NCBI GenBank assembly: GCA_041389725.1
Contig: JAWKRG010000012.1
Span: forward strand, 243,113-307,112
Reading direction: 5' to 3'
DNA: 64,000 nt
DNA from: Polyangiaceae bacterium
GTDB taxonomy: Bacteria > Myxococcota_A > Polyangia > Polyangiales > Polyangiaceae
How positions within the stretch are numbered: position 1 is the stretch's first letter; every line of letters begins with the position of its first letter. A program made the position numbers and the translations under genes. The notes beneath the pieces were generated by a model. It was given only the letters and a program-made list of their open reading frames with translations. It was not told the origin of the DNA and did no database searches. Shown piece after piece: positions 40,730 to 49,569 of the stretch.

Positions 40730-42754
40730 CTAGTCCTTCACGGGCGGCGGTGCCTTGAGCTTGATTTCCCGCACCGCGTCCCGGAATCGGACTTCCTGCT
40801 CGTCGATGGTCATCTTGGCTTCGATCAGCTGCTTCGTGATCTGGCTGAGCCGCGTGGTGAAGTCGCCGAGACGCTTGGTCAGCTTGGCCCGCAGGTCGGC
40901 GGCGAGGTTGTTCTTCTCGATCGCCTGCAGGGAAAGCCGCGTTTCCCGCGTCGCCTTCTCGAGCTCTTCTTGCTCGCTCACCAACTTGTTGCGTTCGTCC
41001 ACGGCCTTGCGCCAGGTCTCCCGCAGCACCCAGGCGTCGCGAAGCTTCTGCTGAATGCCGCGGTCCGCCCGCGAATCCGCCAGGTATGCTTTCACGGCCT
41101 CGTCGGCGAGGTTGCTGAGCCAGTTCGTGCCCTGCTGCGCGGCGCGCCGCTCGTCCACGGTGAGTTCGAGCTTTCCGTAGGCCTTGACCGTGACGGGCAC
41201 CAGCGCGTGACCTTGGCCCGTGTTGTCTTCGGTGCCCGCTGGCGGACGGTAGAGGCGCGTGCCCGCGCTACGGGGGTGCTTGACCAGCAGCTTGGCAGCG
41301 CGGTCTCCACCATTCTTCACCGAGTAGATCGTGCGCTGTACGCTATCGCGCTCGATCATTATCTCTCCTGCCTCGATGCGATAGAGCCGCGCTCCTTGCT
41401 GATCGTACTTGCGATCCGTTTGCACTGCGAGGGAGCGCTCCAGGGCAAACGGCACGGTGGCGGTGGCGCCCGTTGGAAGTGGCTCGACGAGGCCTTGCCC
41501 TAGGAACGAGCCCTGCTCGAACACCGCGATCGGCCCGCGCTCGAGCAGACCCTTGGTCGAGTTCTTGAACCGCGCGACCCGGAAGGGGTGCGTCGACGAA
41601 CCCGCCACACCGCCATCCGGAGAGAACAGGAACACCGCCTCACCAGGCACGCGCTTGCTGAGTAGCAACACCATGGTCGCACTCTCGTCGGGCACCGTGA
41701 CCGGATTCGGTATGGCGTAGCGGGTCGCGCCAGCCTCGATGGCGACTGCGGCCAACGCACTCACGTTCTTGGGCGCCGAGAGGCCTTGTCGTTGGGCTTG
41801 TTCCAGAGCTCGGCGCACGCGCTCACGGTCGCTGGCGAGGCCGCCAGCCTTCGGTTTTGCATCGGGGGGAGGCGCGCCGCCGTACCCCTCGGCGCTGCTT
41901 CCCGTCGTTGCCCTGGGGCGTCGCCGCGACGCAGCACTGAGCTTCCCTTTCTTCTTGTCGGCGATCCGGGTTGGTTCCGCCGCCGCGGGCATGTCCATGT
42001 CTCCGTCCGCGACTTCTTCTGCGGGGGCTTCCGGGGCCTCATCCTCGGGACTGACCCGATCCACCCCCGTATCGCCCCGACTCTGCAGGCTGGTCACGCC
42101 CTCGGGAACGGCAGCGATCACCTCGCCGGTGTCCGTGACGATGGGGCGCTCCGGCACGACGGGTTCGCCCAGGGTGGATTGAAACGCCAAGGGTGCGCCG
42201 GCCACGAGCACCAAGTTCACCTCGGACCAGTCCTCCCCAGAGAGGTTCTGCACGATGCCCCAAGCCTGCAGATCTGCTTCACCGTTCTCTTGCACCACCA
42301 AGCGGTAGGACGGGCGCCACACCGGGGTCTCGGCAACGTAGCCGATCGCCAGATCGTGCTCGGCTCCGTCCAAGCTCAAGATCACCTCCCGCAGTCGGTC
42401 GGGATCCGGCTTGTCCGGCGTTGGCGGCGGCCACGGCTTGAGCATGCTCTGCAGCCGAGGATCGAGATCCGGCTCGGGCTCATCCTTCTCGATCTCCAGA
42501 GGAAATGACGCCGCTCGCACCGAACTGCCGCCTCGCTCCACGATTGCCAGCGTGGCTAGAAAGTCACCCACCATGCGTTGACGCATCTTGAAGGTGACCT
42601 GGTCCGTGTCCACGTGCCCCGAGCGCTCGAAGTACCCGACGCCGTTGCGGTAGACCACGACGCGCCTCAACGGCAGCTGATCCGTCGCCACGTTCGGACC
42701 GCGCGCGCATGCCAAAGCCAAAAGCCCCAAAACCGACGCTGCCCCAAGCCTCAT
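40730..42754 (-). CDS. DUF4139-type lipoprotein
   Basis: A 674-residue protein with lipobox LALAC. The N-terminal part has RRVVVYRNGVGYFERSG and a long insert. VAETPVWRPSYRLVVQENGEADLQAWGIVQNLSGEDWSEVNLVLVAGAPLAF is the hallmark of DUF4139 proteins. A Pro/Ala-rich variable region at about 220-320 and a C-terminal coiled coil at about 560-665 (ERNKLVSEQEELEKATRETRLSLQAIEKNNLAADL) follow. The biochemical role of the family is unknown. Lipidation predicts an envelope location. Confidence 0.8.
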   Translation of the reverse strand: MRLGAASVLGLLALACARGPNVATDQLPLRRVVVYRNGVGYFERSGHVDTDQVTFKMRQRMVGDFLATLAIVERGGSSVRAASFPLEIEKDEPEPDLDPRLQSMLKPWPPPTPDKPDPDRLREVILSLDGAEHDLAIGYVAETPVWRPSYRLVVQENGEADLQAWGIVQNLSGEDWSEVNLVLVAGAPLAFQSTLGEPVVPERPIVTDTGEVIAAVPEGVTSLQSRGDTGVDRVSPEDEAPEAPAEEVADGDMDMPAAAEPTRIADKKKGKLSAASRRRPRATTGSSAEGYGGAPPPDAKPKAGGLASDRERVRRALEQAQRQGLSAPKNVSALAAVAIEAGATRYAIPNPVTVPDESATMVLLLSKRVPGEAVFLFSPDGGVAGSSTHPFRVARFKNSTKGLLERGPIAVFEQGSFLGQGLVEPLPTGATATVPFALERSLAVQTDRKYDQQGARLYRIEAGEIMIERDSVQRTIYSVKNGGDRAAKLLVKHPRSAGTRLYRPPAGTEDNTGQGHALVPVTVKAYGKLELTVDERRAAQQGTNWLSNLADEAVKAYLADSRADRGIQQKLRDAWVLRETWRKAVDERNKLVSEQEELEKATRETRLSLQAIEKNNLAADLRAKLTKRLGDFTTRLSQITKQLIEAKMTIDEQEVRFRDAVREIKLKAPPPVKD

Positions 42755-42898
42755 GGCTGCTATCCTCCTGAAGAATCAACGAGCGACGACGCGCCGTCGC
42801 GGGCGGCAGCATGGCAGCTTTGCGCCCGCCGGAACAGGGTCGAGGCCGTGCAAATATCCTGGTTTTCATCACCAAGCTGCGAGAGGCTAGTCACAGTC

Positions 42899-43924
42899 GT
42901 GTCCGATCCAACCCCGCCACCCAAACCCCCTCCCCCGCCGCGCCGGCCCCCGCCAAAACCCGCGATCAGCGATCGGGACAAGGAGGCCATCGCGTTCAAG
43001 GCTTTGGGCCTGCTCAACGAGCAAGTCCAAGCCCGCATCGTTCACTACAAGGGGGACCTGGAGACCAGCCCGGAGCTCGACGCCATCACGGCACAAGTCG
43101 TGGCCCAGATCAAAGCCATGCAGTCCGCGATCGGGACGGACGAAGCCCCGACTGAGGCGCCGGATCAGATCGAAGAAAAGCAAACGACGATCCTCACTCG
43201 CCTGCTCGGCCGCGTCTTCGATCAGGACGGCAAGAGCGCGTTCGCGTCCCAGAACCTGAAGACCATCGGCAGACGCATCGCCAAGCTCTTCTTCGAGAGC
43301 GAGCTGCACGAAAAGACGAAGGGCGACAAAGAGAAAGTGATCCATCACCCGGAGCAGGGCGTGTACTACGTGCTCACGCGCTACCGGAACCGCTTGCGCG
43401 CGGAACTGGAAGGCTTCGACTACGACGACGAATCCGTACGCACGCAGACCTTGGAGGCCCTGGCCAAGATCGAACGCGATCTCCAGGTTGCGTTCCTGTC
43501 GAAACGCTCGCCCGAACTCAACCACGTCATGACGCTCTACTCGGCGGTGTTGGTCGACTTCCTGCACGGCCATCTGCCGCCGCGAGTCTCGCAGATGGCG
43601 CGCGTGACGATTCGTGCCGCCGCGACCGCGCACCAACCCGGGGCGGTTTCCTACAAGGTCCTGTCCGACCATTTCCCGGCTTTTCGCCGGGAATGGGAGC
43701 GGTTGCTGATGCAGCAGATGGTGCACTTCTGCGGTGACCAGCTGATGGCCAAGTTGACCGAGAGCGAGCAGAGCTTCCACGAGGAGACCATGCGCTTCTT
43801 CACGGACCCGCACATCTTCAGCGAGACCTGCGAGGTGCTGTGCGATGCGCTCTACGACTTCCTGTGCCTCGAGGGTTTCCTCGATTTGCCCGTCAACTGG
43901 CGGGTGAAGCTGAGCAAGGACTGA
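42899..43924 (+). CDS. Conserved hypothetical cytoplasmic protein with Pro-rich start
   Basis: A 341-residue protein from GTG 42899; the open frame reaches back to 42578, inside the divergent gene, but the extra part lacks coding character. The first about 20 residues are mostly Pro (PTPPPKPPPPPRRPPPKP). The rest is predicted helical with no membrane segment (EAIAFKALGLLNEQVQARIVHYKGDLE, TLEALAKIERDLQVAFLSKRSPELNHVMTLY). I do not recognise the family. The next gene follows after 9 bases. Confidence 0.75.
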   Translation: MSDPTPPPKPPPPPRRPPPKPAISDRDKEAIAFKALGLLNEQVQARIVHYKGDLETSPELDAITAQVVAQIKAMQSAIGTDEAPTEAPDQIEEKQTTILTRLLGRVFDQDGKSAFASQNLKTIGRRIAKLFFESELHEKTKGDKEKVIHHPEQGVYYVLTRYRNRLRAELEGFDYDDESVRTQTLEALAKIERDLQVAFLSKRSPELNHVMTLYSAVLVDFLHGHLPPRVSQMARVTIRAAATAHQPGAVSYKVLSDHFPAFRREWERLLMQQMVHFCGDQLMAKLTESEQSFHEETMRFFTDPHIFSETCEVLCDALYDFLCLEGFLDLPVNWRVKLSKD

Positions 43925-43933
43925 GCGTTCCTG

Positions 43934-44434
43934 GTGCAGATCTCACGACGCAGCGTAGCGATCGCCGGGTTGGTCGGCGGCGTGGGCCTCATCGCCTACG
44001 CTCTCTTCGGCCGCGCCAGCGACGAAGAACGCATCCGTCAGCAACTCGACCGCTTCGCCCACGTGGTGGGCGTGGACGGCCAAGAGAACCCGATTTTTCG
44101 CTTGAGTCGGCTGAACAAGGAGTTCGACACCCTAGTCACACCTGACGTACGCGCGCACGTGCCGGAGCTGACCAGCCTGCAACAAGGCCGCGGCCCGTTG
44201 GCGAAAGTCGCGGCCCACGCTGGGTCCTACTTCCAGTCCGCGGACGTCAGCCTCAGCGACATATCTATCGAAGTATCGAAGGATCGCCTGCGTGCCAGTT
44301 CTCGCGGGCGCGCCAAGCTTCTGGCGCAACAAGGTGGGCAGATGCGTCGCGACGAGCGCCGCGTGGATTTCACGCTCAGCCGCAGCGACGGCGAGTGGCT
44401 CATCGACTCCCTACGAGTTGGGGACGCCGAGTGA
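43934..44434 (+). CDS. Small membrane-anchored protein, possibly NTF2-like
   Basis: A 166-residue protein from GTG 43934 with one N-terminal membrane helix (SVAIAGLVGGVGLIAYALFG). About 140 outside residues have a helix-then-sheet layout ending VDFTLSRSDGEWLIDSLRVGDAE, which resembles SnoaL/NTF2-like domains. It is probably co-transcribed with the preceding gene. Its stop directly abuts the stop of the convergent gene. The function is unknown. Confidence 0.7.
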   Translation: MQISRRSVAIAGLVGGVGLIAYALFGRASDEERIRQQLDRFAHVVGVDGQENPIFRLSRLNKEFDTLVTPDVRAHVPELTSLQQGRGPLAKVAAHAGSYFQSADVSLSDISIEVSKDRLRASSRGRAKLLAQQGGQMRRDERRVDFTLSRSDGEWLIDSLRVGDAE

Positions 44435-45019
44435 TCAGCTGGGGTGCAGGGTGTGCATCAAATCCAGAGACTGGCGGATGCGCCAGATGAGTTCACGTTC
44501 GGCGGGCGTGACCCGCGGCGCCCCAGGGAATAGCCCTCCCGTCGCCTCGGCGATGCGTCGTGCCAGGTGCACTAACAGCTCGGAGAACGTGTGCGCTTCG
44601 GTGTCGCCTGCCCGGCGCTGCAGCACGGCACTCAGCGCGGAGAGCGAGCCACAGAGTTCATCCTCGCTCATCGCAGCAGCGCCGCGTGCCTGTGTGGCCG
44701 TGGGCTGGGAAGCGGCCTCGAAGGCGCCGCGCATCCAGGAACCGGGCTGGCACTTCTCGATCACCTCAGTGAGAGCATCGCTGAATGCTCGCGCCTCGTC
44801 GTCCAGGGAGTCGACGGCAACGTCCACCGTCAACATCGCCAGATAGATCTGCAGCGGGGCCTCGGTGATTTGGTCCCACTCGTCGCTAGTGAAACCGAAC
44901 TCGCTCACCGGGAGATCATCGGCTGTCGAGCGCGCGAACCGTAGTGAAAAGATTGCGCGCTGAAAAATGTGGCCGTGCAGCGCCTCCCCCGCCTCGGCGA
45001 CCGCGGCCGTCGCTACCAT
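44435..45019 (-). CDS. Conserved hypothetical helical protein
   Basis: A 194-residue protein; the ATG at 45019 overlaps the last 7 bases of the upstream lipoprotein gene. It is Ala-rich and helical, with no signal peptide (IYLAMLTVDVAVDSLDDEARAFSDALTEVIEKC, ELLVHLARRIAEATGG, RELIWRIRQSLDLMHTLHP). The longer open frame up to 45265 is a shadow of the lipoprotein. No family is recognised. Confidence 0.65.
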   Translation of the reverse strand: MVATAAVAEAGEALHGHIFQRAIFSLRFARSTADDLPVSEFGFTSDEWDQITEAPLQIYLAMLTVDVAVDSLDDEARAFSDALTEVIEKCQPGSWMRGAFEAASQPTATQARGAAAMSEDELCGSLSALSAVLQRRAGDTEAHTFSELLVHLARRIAEATGGLFPGAPRVTPAERELIWRIRQSLDLMHTLHPS

Positions 45020-46074
45020 TCGTCGTCGTCGTCGCCCAACTCTGCACTGTAGGAAACGACGGCGGCGCCACCACCCACCATGCCCAAGGGGTTCCAGGGT
45101 GGCTTGACCATGCCCAGGCTGGAATTGTCGAGCACGACGATGTACTGGCCACGCGGCAGCTTGGTGATGCGCTTCAGCTCTTGCCCGGGGTTCAGGGGAA
45201 AGCCGGCAATGGGCGCGCCGGGGGGCGCCCCGAGGCCGCCACCGAGCTGCAGCCCTTCGCGCCAAAGATCGGCAGTCCCGCGATGGAAAATCATGACGTC
45301 GATGGCGGGTCCCGAGAGGCGCATGCGAAGGAATAGCGCTTGGTCGTCGTCCGCCACCTCGAAGGGACCCAGGAAGTCCACCTGGTTGTTCCGCACCTCC
45401 GCCGTCTCGTTCGCGAACACGAAGCGGTCCTCGCTGGTGTCGAAAGGCTTGGGCGGACGCGCCGGCGGCTGCAGCTGCCCCAAAGTGAACTCGTCACCGT
45501 TGTCCGAGTGGACGACGGTGAAGCCCTGGAACAGGTGGAAGCTCACGATTTGGCTGCCGAAGGTGTTGGCCATGAATCCGGCAGGCGACTTCGTAGCGAT
45601 GTCGACGACCTTGTTCTCCACAGATCCAACCTTGAAGTCCGGGCCGAAGATCACGTTGGGTCGCTTGGCCCAGACGTAGACGGCGTCATCCGCCATGAAG
45701 AAGTCGAAGGAGTACTCGATGGAGGCATCCATCGAGAATCCGACCCGACCCGCTACCGGCGTCCACGCGTAGCCAGTGCCGCCGAAGTGGATGGTGATGG
45801 TCTGCTTGTCGTCATTGATGTCGTGTCGGCAGCGCGTCGGGAAGAACCGACCGATCGTGTTGCCCTCGGGCGACAGCTTCAGCGGGGCGCCCTTCTTGAG
45901 CATTTCCGGGCACATCTTCTGGGCACCGAAGTTCGAGAACAGCCACCAGCGCAGGCCAGGACTGGCGTTGATCGGCCCCTTGATGCAGGGGCAACCCACG
46001 AACAGCAGCGCCACCGCCAGCACCAAGAGCATCCGGAGGCTCTGACGCACGCGCTGGTCGTTCGATCGGGTCAT
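45013..46074 (-). CDS. Lipoprotein of unknown function
   Basis: A 353-residue protein with signal peptide and lipobox LFVGC (MLLVLAVALLFVGCPC). A ribosome site GAAGGGAG lies just upstream of the ATG. The mature part looks beta-rich with two domains: about 30-200 (GYAWTPVAGRVGFSMDASIEYSFDFF) and about 210-353 (AIDVMIFHRGTADLWREG, KRITKLPRGQYIVVLDNSSLG). It ends in an acidic tail, DDDDEW. No catalytic motif is recognised. Confidence 0.78.
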   Translation of the reverse strand: MTRSNDQRVRQSLRMLLVLAVALLFVGCPCIKGPINASPGLRWWLFSNFGAQKMCPEMLKKGAPLKLSPEGNTIGRFFPTRCRHDINDDKQTITIHFGGTGYAWTPVAGRVGFSMDASIEYSFDFFMADDAVYVWAKRPNVIFGPDFKVGSVENKVVDIATKSPAGFMANTFGSQIVSFHLFQGFTVVHSDNGDEFTLGQLQPPARPPKPFDTSEDRFVFANETAEVRNNQVDFLGPFEVADDDQALFLRMRLSGPAIDVMIFHRGTADLWREGLQLGGGLGAPPGAPIAGFPLNPGQELKRITKLPRGQYIVVLDNSSLGMVKPPWNPLGMVGGGAAVVSYSAELGDDDDEW

Positions 46075-46121
46075 CTACTCCCTTCTACTCCACGGCCGCC
46101 CTCGGCGATCCCGCGCTTCCG

Positions 46122-46151
46122 ATGCTACGAAATAATTGCGTGTAATTACAA
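46122..46151 (-). promoter_or_regulatory. Candidate promoter with inverted repeat, upstream of the 46074 lipoprotein
   Basis: On the minus strand TTGTAA (46151-46146) and TAGCAT (46127-46122) are 18 bases apart. The inverted repeat TAATT-6 bases-AATTA (46133-46148) lies across the spacer and part of the -35 box. The block is markedly AT-rich against its surroundings and lies between the hemH stop and the lipoprotein start. Confidence 0.45.
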
Positions 46152-46162
46152 TGGCTTGAAGT

Positions 46163-47047
46163 CTAGGACCGCAACGCGTCCCGGGCGACTCCAGCCAGCG
46201 CCCGCATCATGCCGTCATCGAGTTCGATCACCGGGACGCGACGGAAGCCGAGCCCCAACTCCGCGGCCTGGGCCTTGGCCTCCACGTCGAGGTCGTAGAG
46301 GGTCTCCACGTGCTCGGCAACGAACCCGAGGGGCGCGACCACCACGCCCTTGCAGCCGCGCGCGCGCGCCGCCTGCATCGCGTCGAGCAAGCTGGGCCCG
46401 AGCCAGTCGCCCCCGTCCGCACCTTGGCTCTGGTACGCCAGCGTGGCACCGATGCCCAGGCGCTGTCGCAAGGCTACCACCGCGGCCTCGAACTGCACGC
46501 GGTAGGGATCCCCTTCGCGAATGATGTGTGAAGGAAGACTGTGGGCCGTGAGGATGACCTCGTAGCCGTCGCTGCCGTCCAATGCGACGCGGATCTGCTC
46601 CAAGTACGCGTCCAGGAAACCGGGCAGGGTTCCCCAGGGTGAGGCGTCCAGCAGTTCGGGCGCGCGCGGCCCAAGGGTTTCTTTCAGCCGCTCGAGCTCG
46701 GCGCGGACGTGCGCGCAATAGATGTGGACCGAATAGGGCGCCATTGGCAGCACGCACAAGCGTCTCACACCGAGGTCGGCCGCACCCGCCAGCGCTTCGC
46801 TCACCTCGGGATGCCACAGCCGCATGCCAACGAGCACGGGCAGGTCCAACAGACGCGCCAGGTGGCGAGCCTGCTCCTTCGTCGTCGCGAGCAGCGGCGA
46901 ACCGCCGATGATCTCGTAGCGCCGCCGCAGCTCTTCGACCAGACCCGCCGGCGCGGGGCGCCCGCGCCGGATCCGCTGCACGAAGGCAGGCAGGTCGTCG
47001 AGGCTTTCCACCGTCCCGTGCGCGACCAAGAGCACACCGTCACTCAT
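46163..47047 (-). CDS. hemH: Ferrochelatase
   Basis: A 294-residue protein. Family motifs are VLLVAHGTVESLDDLPAFV at the start, LTAHSLPSHII (metal-binding His169), YQSQGADGGDWLGPSL, and VVAPLGFVAEHVETLYDLDVEAK (catalytic Glu248). It inserts Fe2+ into protoporphyrin IX or coproporphyrin III, the last or near-last heme step. The sequence alone does not say which. No other heme gene is in the window. The start at 47047 fits the family; the frame is open further upstream through non-homologous sequence. Confidence 0.93.
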   Translation of the reverse strand: MSDGVLLVAHGTVESLDDLPAFVQRIRRGRPAPAGLVEELRRRYEIIGGSPLLATTKEQARHLARLLDLPVLVGMRLWHPEVSEALAGAADLGVRRLCVLPMAPYSVHIYCAHVRAELERLKETLGPRAPELLDASPWGTLPGFLDAYLEQIRVALDGSDGYEVILTAHSLPSHIIREGDPYRVQFEAAVVALRQRLGIGATLAYQSQGADGGDWLGPSLLDAMQAARARGCKGVVVAPLGFVAEHVETLYDLDVEAKAQAAELGLGFRRVPVIELDDGMMRALAGVARDALRS

Positions 47048-47108
47048 GGCAGGACTTATAGGAGCGCACCCTTGGTTGCGTCCAGGGCCGCGTGTATGGT
47101 CCCCGGCC

Positions 47109-47876
47109 ATGAGCGTGCGCATCGATCTCGAGGGCAAGGTAGCGATCGTCAGCGGTGCCAGCCGCGGCATTGGCGCGGCAATCGCCCAGTGCTTCGCCGC
47201 GGCCGGCGCGCGGGTGGTCGTGGCATCGCGCAAGCTCGATGCAGTCGCCCCCGTGGCGGCGGCGATCGAGCAAAGCGGCGGCAAGGCTCACGCCGTTGCC
47301 GCGCATGTCGGCGACATCGAGCAGTGCCACGAGCTAGTGCGCCAGGCAGTGCGCAGCTACGGGCAGGCCGACGTGCTGGTGAACTGTGCCGGCACCAATC
47401 CCTACTTCGGTCCGGTGATCGGCATCGACCCGGGTGCCTATCAGAAGACCTTCGACGTCAACTTGCGCGGCGCGATGGAAGCTTCCCGAGCCTTCGCCCA
47501 GCACGTGGTCGATCGTGCCGGCACGGGAGCGATCGTGAACATCGCCAGCGTGGCCGGGATGCGCGCCGCGCCGATGCAGGGCGTGTACGGCATGACCAAG
47601 GCCGCAATGATCAGCATGACGCAGTCGCTGGCGTTCGAACTGGGCCCCAGCCACATTCGAGTCAACGCCATCGCGCCGGGGTTGATCGAGACACGGCTCA
47701 GCGCAGCGATCACGTCCAGCGAGACCCTGGTGCAAATGGTCAACCAACGCACCGCACTAGGCAGAATCGGCCAGCCCGACGAGATCGCCGCGGCCGCGCT
47801 GTTCTTGGCCAGCGACGCGGCGAGTTTCGTGACGGGACAGACCTTGGCCGTCGACGGCGGCTTCACCGCGTTCTGA
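47109..47876 (+). CDS. Short-chain dehydrogenase/reductase (SDR)
   Basis: A 255-residue classical SDR. The cofactor loop is SGASRGIGAAIA, with NCAGTNP after it. The catalytic Ser is in VNIASVAG and YGMTK carries the YxxxK pair. The C-terminus ITGQ-like VTGQTLAVDGGFTAF is typical. ASRK after the second strand suggests NADP preference (inference). FabG-like or alcohol/polyol dehydrogenase roles are both possible. It is in one unit with the aldehyde dehydrogenase that follows after 11 bases. Confidence 0.92.
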   Translation: MSVRIDLEGKVAIVSGASRGIGAAIAQCFAAAGARVVVASRKLDAVAPVAAAIEQSGGKAHAVAAHVGDIEQCHELVRQAVRSYGQADVLVNCAGTNPYFGPVIGIDPGAYQKTFDVNLRGAMEASRAFAQHVVDRAGTGAIVNIASVAGMRAAPMQGVYGMTKAAMISMTQSLAFELGPSHIRVNAIAPGLIETRLSAAITSSETLVQMVNQRTALGRIGQPDEIAAAALFLASDAASFVTGQTLAVDGGFTAF

Positions 47877-47887
47877 GGAGGCTCGAG

Positions 47888-49501
47888 ATGTTCAAGGTTC
47901 CCACGCCCGAAAATGAGCCCGTGCTGGCGTACCGCCCCGACAGCCCCGAGCGCCGCGCCCTCGAAGCGCAAGTGGCGGAGCTTGGCCGGGGCGACAACGA
48001 GTCACCGCTGTGGATCGCCGGCGAACCCGTCACGACGCGCGAGATGCGCGATGCCCACTGCCCGCACCGTCACGCGCAACACCTCGTGAGACACAGCGTC
48101 GCGGGCCCCGCGGAAGTGACGCGCGCCCTCGAGGCCGCGCGCCGCGCGCGCAAGGACTGGGCGGCGCTGCCCGCGTCGGCGCGCGCTGCCGTCTTTCTCC
48201 GCGCCGCCGCCTTGCTCGCCGGTCCCTGGCGCCAGCGCGTCAACGCCGCCACGGTGCTGAACCAGAGCAAGACGCCGCATCAGGCGGAGATCGACGCCGC
48301 CTGCGAGCTCATCGACTTCTTCCGCTTCAACGCGCACTTCGCAGAGCAACTGGCGAGCGCGCAGCCGCTGAGCGAGCCGAGCGTGTGGAATCGCTCCGAG
48401 CTCCGCCCGCTCGATGGCTTCGTATATGCGGTCACGCCCTTCAACTTCACCAGCATCGCCGCCAACCTCCCCGCCGCCCCGGCACTGATGGGCAACACCG
48501 TGATCTGGAAGCCCTCGCCCCACGCCGTCTTGGCCGCCCAGGTGGTGATGGAGCTCTTCACCGAGGCCGGCGTACCGCCGGGCGTGATCAACATGCTGCA
48601 CGGCGACGCCGCGCAAATCACGGCTCAATTGCTTGCCGAGCCCGACTTCGCGGGGCTGCATTTCACCGGCTCCACCGCGGTGCTCAAGCAACTGTTCACG
48701 ACCGTCGGACAGCACATTGACGGCTACCGCACCTACCCGCGCATCGTGGGAGAAAGTGGCGGCAAGGATTTCATCATCGCGCACCCGAGCGCCGACGTGA
48801 CGGAGCTCTGCGTCGCTGCGTTGCGCGGCGCCTACGAGTTCCAAGGGCAGAAGTGCAGCGCCGCTTCCCGTCTATACGTGCCGAAGAGTCTGTGGCCAGC
48901 CCTGAGCGAGCGGCTCGTTGCCGAAATGGAGCAGCTGCGCATGGGCGACCCAATGGAGGCTGGCATCTTCCTCGGCGCAGTCATCGGCAAGCACGCCTTC
49001 GACCGCATCAGCGCGTACCAGGCGCTGGCCCGCGACGACGCCAAGTGCAAGGTACTGGCCGGCGGCGGCGGCGACGAGTCGGTCGGGTACTTCGTTCAGC
49101 CCACCTTGGTGGTCACGGAAGATCCGAAGCATCGCCTGATGCAAGAAGAGATCTTCGGCCCGCTGCTCACGGCCTTCGTCTACGACGACGCCCGGTTCGA
49201 GCAGGTCTTGTCCTTGTGCGACGAGACCAGCCCCTACGCGCTGACGGGCGCCGTCTTTGCCCGGGATCGCGCTGCAATCGCCATGGCTGAGGAACGGCTG
49301 CGATTCTGCGCGGGCAACTTCTACATCAATGACAAGCCCACGGGCGCGGTCGTCGGGCAGCAACCCTTCGGCGGCGGCCGTGCTTCAGGGACCAACGACA
49401 AGGCAGGCGCTGCCTGGAACCTGATGCGCTGGGCCTCGCCTCGGTCGATCAAAGAGAATCTCGCGCCCCCTCGTGACTGGCGCTACCCGTTCTTGGGTTG
49501 A
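47888..49501 (+). CDS. pruA: 1-pyrroline-5-carboxylate dehydrogenase
   Basis: A 537-residue aldehyde dehydrogenase with a strong ribosome site GAGGAGG (47875-47881). The opening FKVPTPENEPVLAYRPDSPER is the pattern of stand-alone L-glutamate gamma-semialdehyde dehydrogenase. The catalytic Glu is in RIVGESGGKDFIIAHPSAD and the Cys in FQGQKCSAASRLYVP. It oxidises the proline-degradation intermediate to glutamate with NAD. No proline dehydrogenase gene is nearby. Confidence 0.92.
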   Translation: MFKVPTPENEPVLAYRPDSPERRALEAQVAELGRGDNESPLWIAGEPVTTREMRDAHCPHRHAQHLVRHSVAGPAEVTRALEAARRARKDWAALPASARAAVFLRAAALLAGPWRQRVNAATVLNQSKTPHQAEIDAACELIDFFRFNAHFAEQLASAQPLSEPSVWNRSELRPLDGFVYAVTPFNFTSIAANLPAAPALMGNTVIWKPSPHAVLAAQVVMELFTEAGVPPGVINMLHGDAAQITAQLLAEPDFAGLHFTGSTAVLKQLFTTVGQHIDGYRTYPRIVGESGGKDFIIAHPSADVTELCVAALRGAYEFQGQKCSAASRLYVPKSLWPALSERLVAEMEQLRMGDPMEAGIFLGAVIGKHAFDRISAYQALARDDAKCKVLAGGGGDESVGYFVQPTLVVTEDPKHRLMQEEIFGPLLTAFVYDDARFEQVLSLCDETSPYALTGAVFARDRAAIAMAEERLRFCAGNFYINDKPTGAVVGQQPFGGGRASGTNDKAGAAWNLMRWASPRSIKENLAPPRDWRYPFLG

Positions 49502-49569
49502 GTCGCGCGCATCCGCGGTTCAGACCAGCCTGTACCAGTCGGGGCCGAAAAGAATTCGATGCGTTGACC

